Part shown: one piece after another, positions 63,336 to 64,000 of the stretch
Numbering within the stretch: position 1 is the first letter of the stretch
Layout: the number at the start of each line of letters is the position of its first letter
Assembly (NCBI GenBank): GCA_012184525.1
Contig: WOFQ01000025.1
Span: 124,001-188,000 of the forward strand
Source of the DNA: Xenoacremonium recifei
Lineage: Eukaryota > Ascomycota > Sordariomycetes > Hypocreales > Nectriaceae
Reading direction: 5' to 3'
DNA length: 64,000 nt
Program-made: the position numbers and the translations under genes
Notes under the pieces: model-generated
What the model was told of the DNA's origin: nothing
What the model saw: only the letters and a program-made list of their open reading frames with translations
The model's database searches: none

Positions 63336-63739
63336 CCTAAGCTAACCTAAACTAACTTGAGCAAGTATGAGGTTACGCACGAGGTCTGCAGAGTCTAGTT
63401 TTTTCCTTTGCAAGATCGTTTCTGCGACTAATGATTCAGCTATGAGGCATGGACCAGTAAACGTGCGACTCATTTAAAAGGAGAGATCGGTTTGGCGGTA
63501 GGGGCAGAGAAGGCCCGATTTGCTCGAGGGGGTCTTACTTTAGCTGTAAAATATCTTGATTTCCAGATTTCTTCCTTTCTCGTCTCCGGGTACCAGTGTC
63601 ATGTCATCCCAGAGAAGTTACACAACCACACCTCAGTACTGAGTGAGTACTGATGTTTGGGATGGAGCAATGCTCTCAAGTCGAAGCCCACCCATGTAGA
63701 CATATCTTACAGGGACCAAAAGTATCTATACAGACCCTT
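63336..63739. other. Repeat-flanking region
   Basis: No gene. Short words such as CTAACCTAAACTAACTT (about 63340) and a TCAGTACTGAGTGAGTACTGA palindrome-like stretch (about 63632-63652) are present. Probably decayed repeat DNA. Confidence 0.35.
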
Positions 63740-64000
63740 ATGTAATCTTTCCAGTAGGGCATAATCCAGAGGAGGATGACCAGGCCAGTACTTCCCATCC
63801 AAGGAAGCATCGGCTCCCCCAGAGCCCATCAGCTCCGACATTTCGCAAATCGTCTCCAAGACGGAGATCAGGGCGCATCTCAGCCCAGCCTAGACGCTCC
63901 TATATCCCCGCAGAAGCCAGCGATGATGAAATTAAGGATGGTATCTGGCATGAAGAAAGTAAGGGCAGTGAAGGCTATACGGCCCCGAGCTCAGATGAGG
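63740..64000 (+). pseudogene. WPPLG-associated N-terminal relic, runs off the window
   Basis: Encodes PRKHRLPQSPSAPTFRKSSP, then RRSYIPAEASDDEIKDGIWH and EESKGSEGYTAPSSDE, open to the window end. It matches the relic at 52.06-52.13 kb. Without the continuation I cannot tell whether this is an intact gene or another fragment. Confidence 0.5.

Overview
The window is nuclear DNA of a filamentous ascomycete, most likely a sordariomycete of the Hypocreales/Fusarium kind. The signs are short GT-AG introns of about 45-80 bp, Zn2Cys6 regulators beside catabolic gene clusters, a TPP riboswitch in a 5'UTR intron of thi4, and repeat relics that differ by C/T and G/A transitions in the manner of repeat-induced point mutation (RIP). 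Species cannot be settled from sequence alone. No rRNA gene, complete tRNA gene or CRISPR array was seen.

Layout. 1-10.1 kb is ordinary gene space: an HST3/4-type sirtuin, a class V aminotransferase, a secreted pepsin-like protease and a small conserved protein. 10.9-16.3 kb holds two members of a repeated, unrecognised gene family, called here the WPPLG family after a shared motif: one broken pseudogene and one large copy with a single in-frame TGA, separated by a 23-bp minisatellite. 16.5-17.8 kb is a signal-peptide-bearing thioredoxin-reductase-like flavoprotein. 18.65-19.53 kb is a scrambled relic of the family with an inverted-repeat element.

19.6-34.5 kb is a catabolic cluster built round gentisate cleavage: SnoaL-like protein, zinc alcohol dehydrogenase, aldehyde dehydrogenase, NAD-epimerase-like protein, gentisate 1,2-dioxygenase, fumarylacetoacetate-hydrolase-type enzyme, Zn2Cys6 regulator and MFS transporter. 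CGG-N7-CCG or CGG-N8-CCG palindromes lie in four of its promoter regions. The inferred route is alcohol to aldehyde to acid, then (after a hydroxylation not encoded here) gentisate to maleylpyruvate and a final C-C hydrolysis.

34.8-36.1 kb is thi4 with its riboswitch. 37.3-41.2 kb is a head-to-head pair of WPPLG genes. 41.8-48.6 kb returns to housekeeping genes: a TPR-SET protein, then a divergent adenine deaminase and NCS1 nucleobase permease that look like a salvage pair. 49.0-52.7 kb is AT-rich repeat land with WPPLG fragments, one of them split by an inversion, and degenerate CCCTAA-like repeats.

53.0-62.7 kb is a second cluster: an FAD amine oxidase (amadoriase/sarcosine/pipecolate oxidase type), two different pyrroline-5-carboxylate-reductase-like enzymes, an amino-acid permease with GATA sites upstream, and a Zn2Cys6 regulator. 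It suggests nitrogen-regulated use of a cyclic or N-substituted amino acid. 63.1-64 kb has an RNase H remnant of a retroelement and the start of another WPPLG-type relic running off the window.
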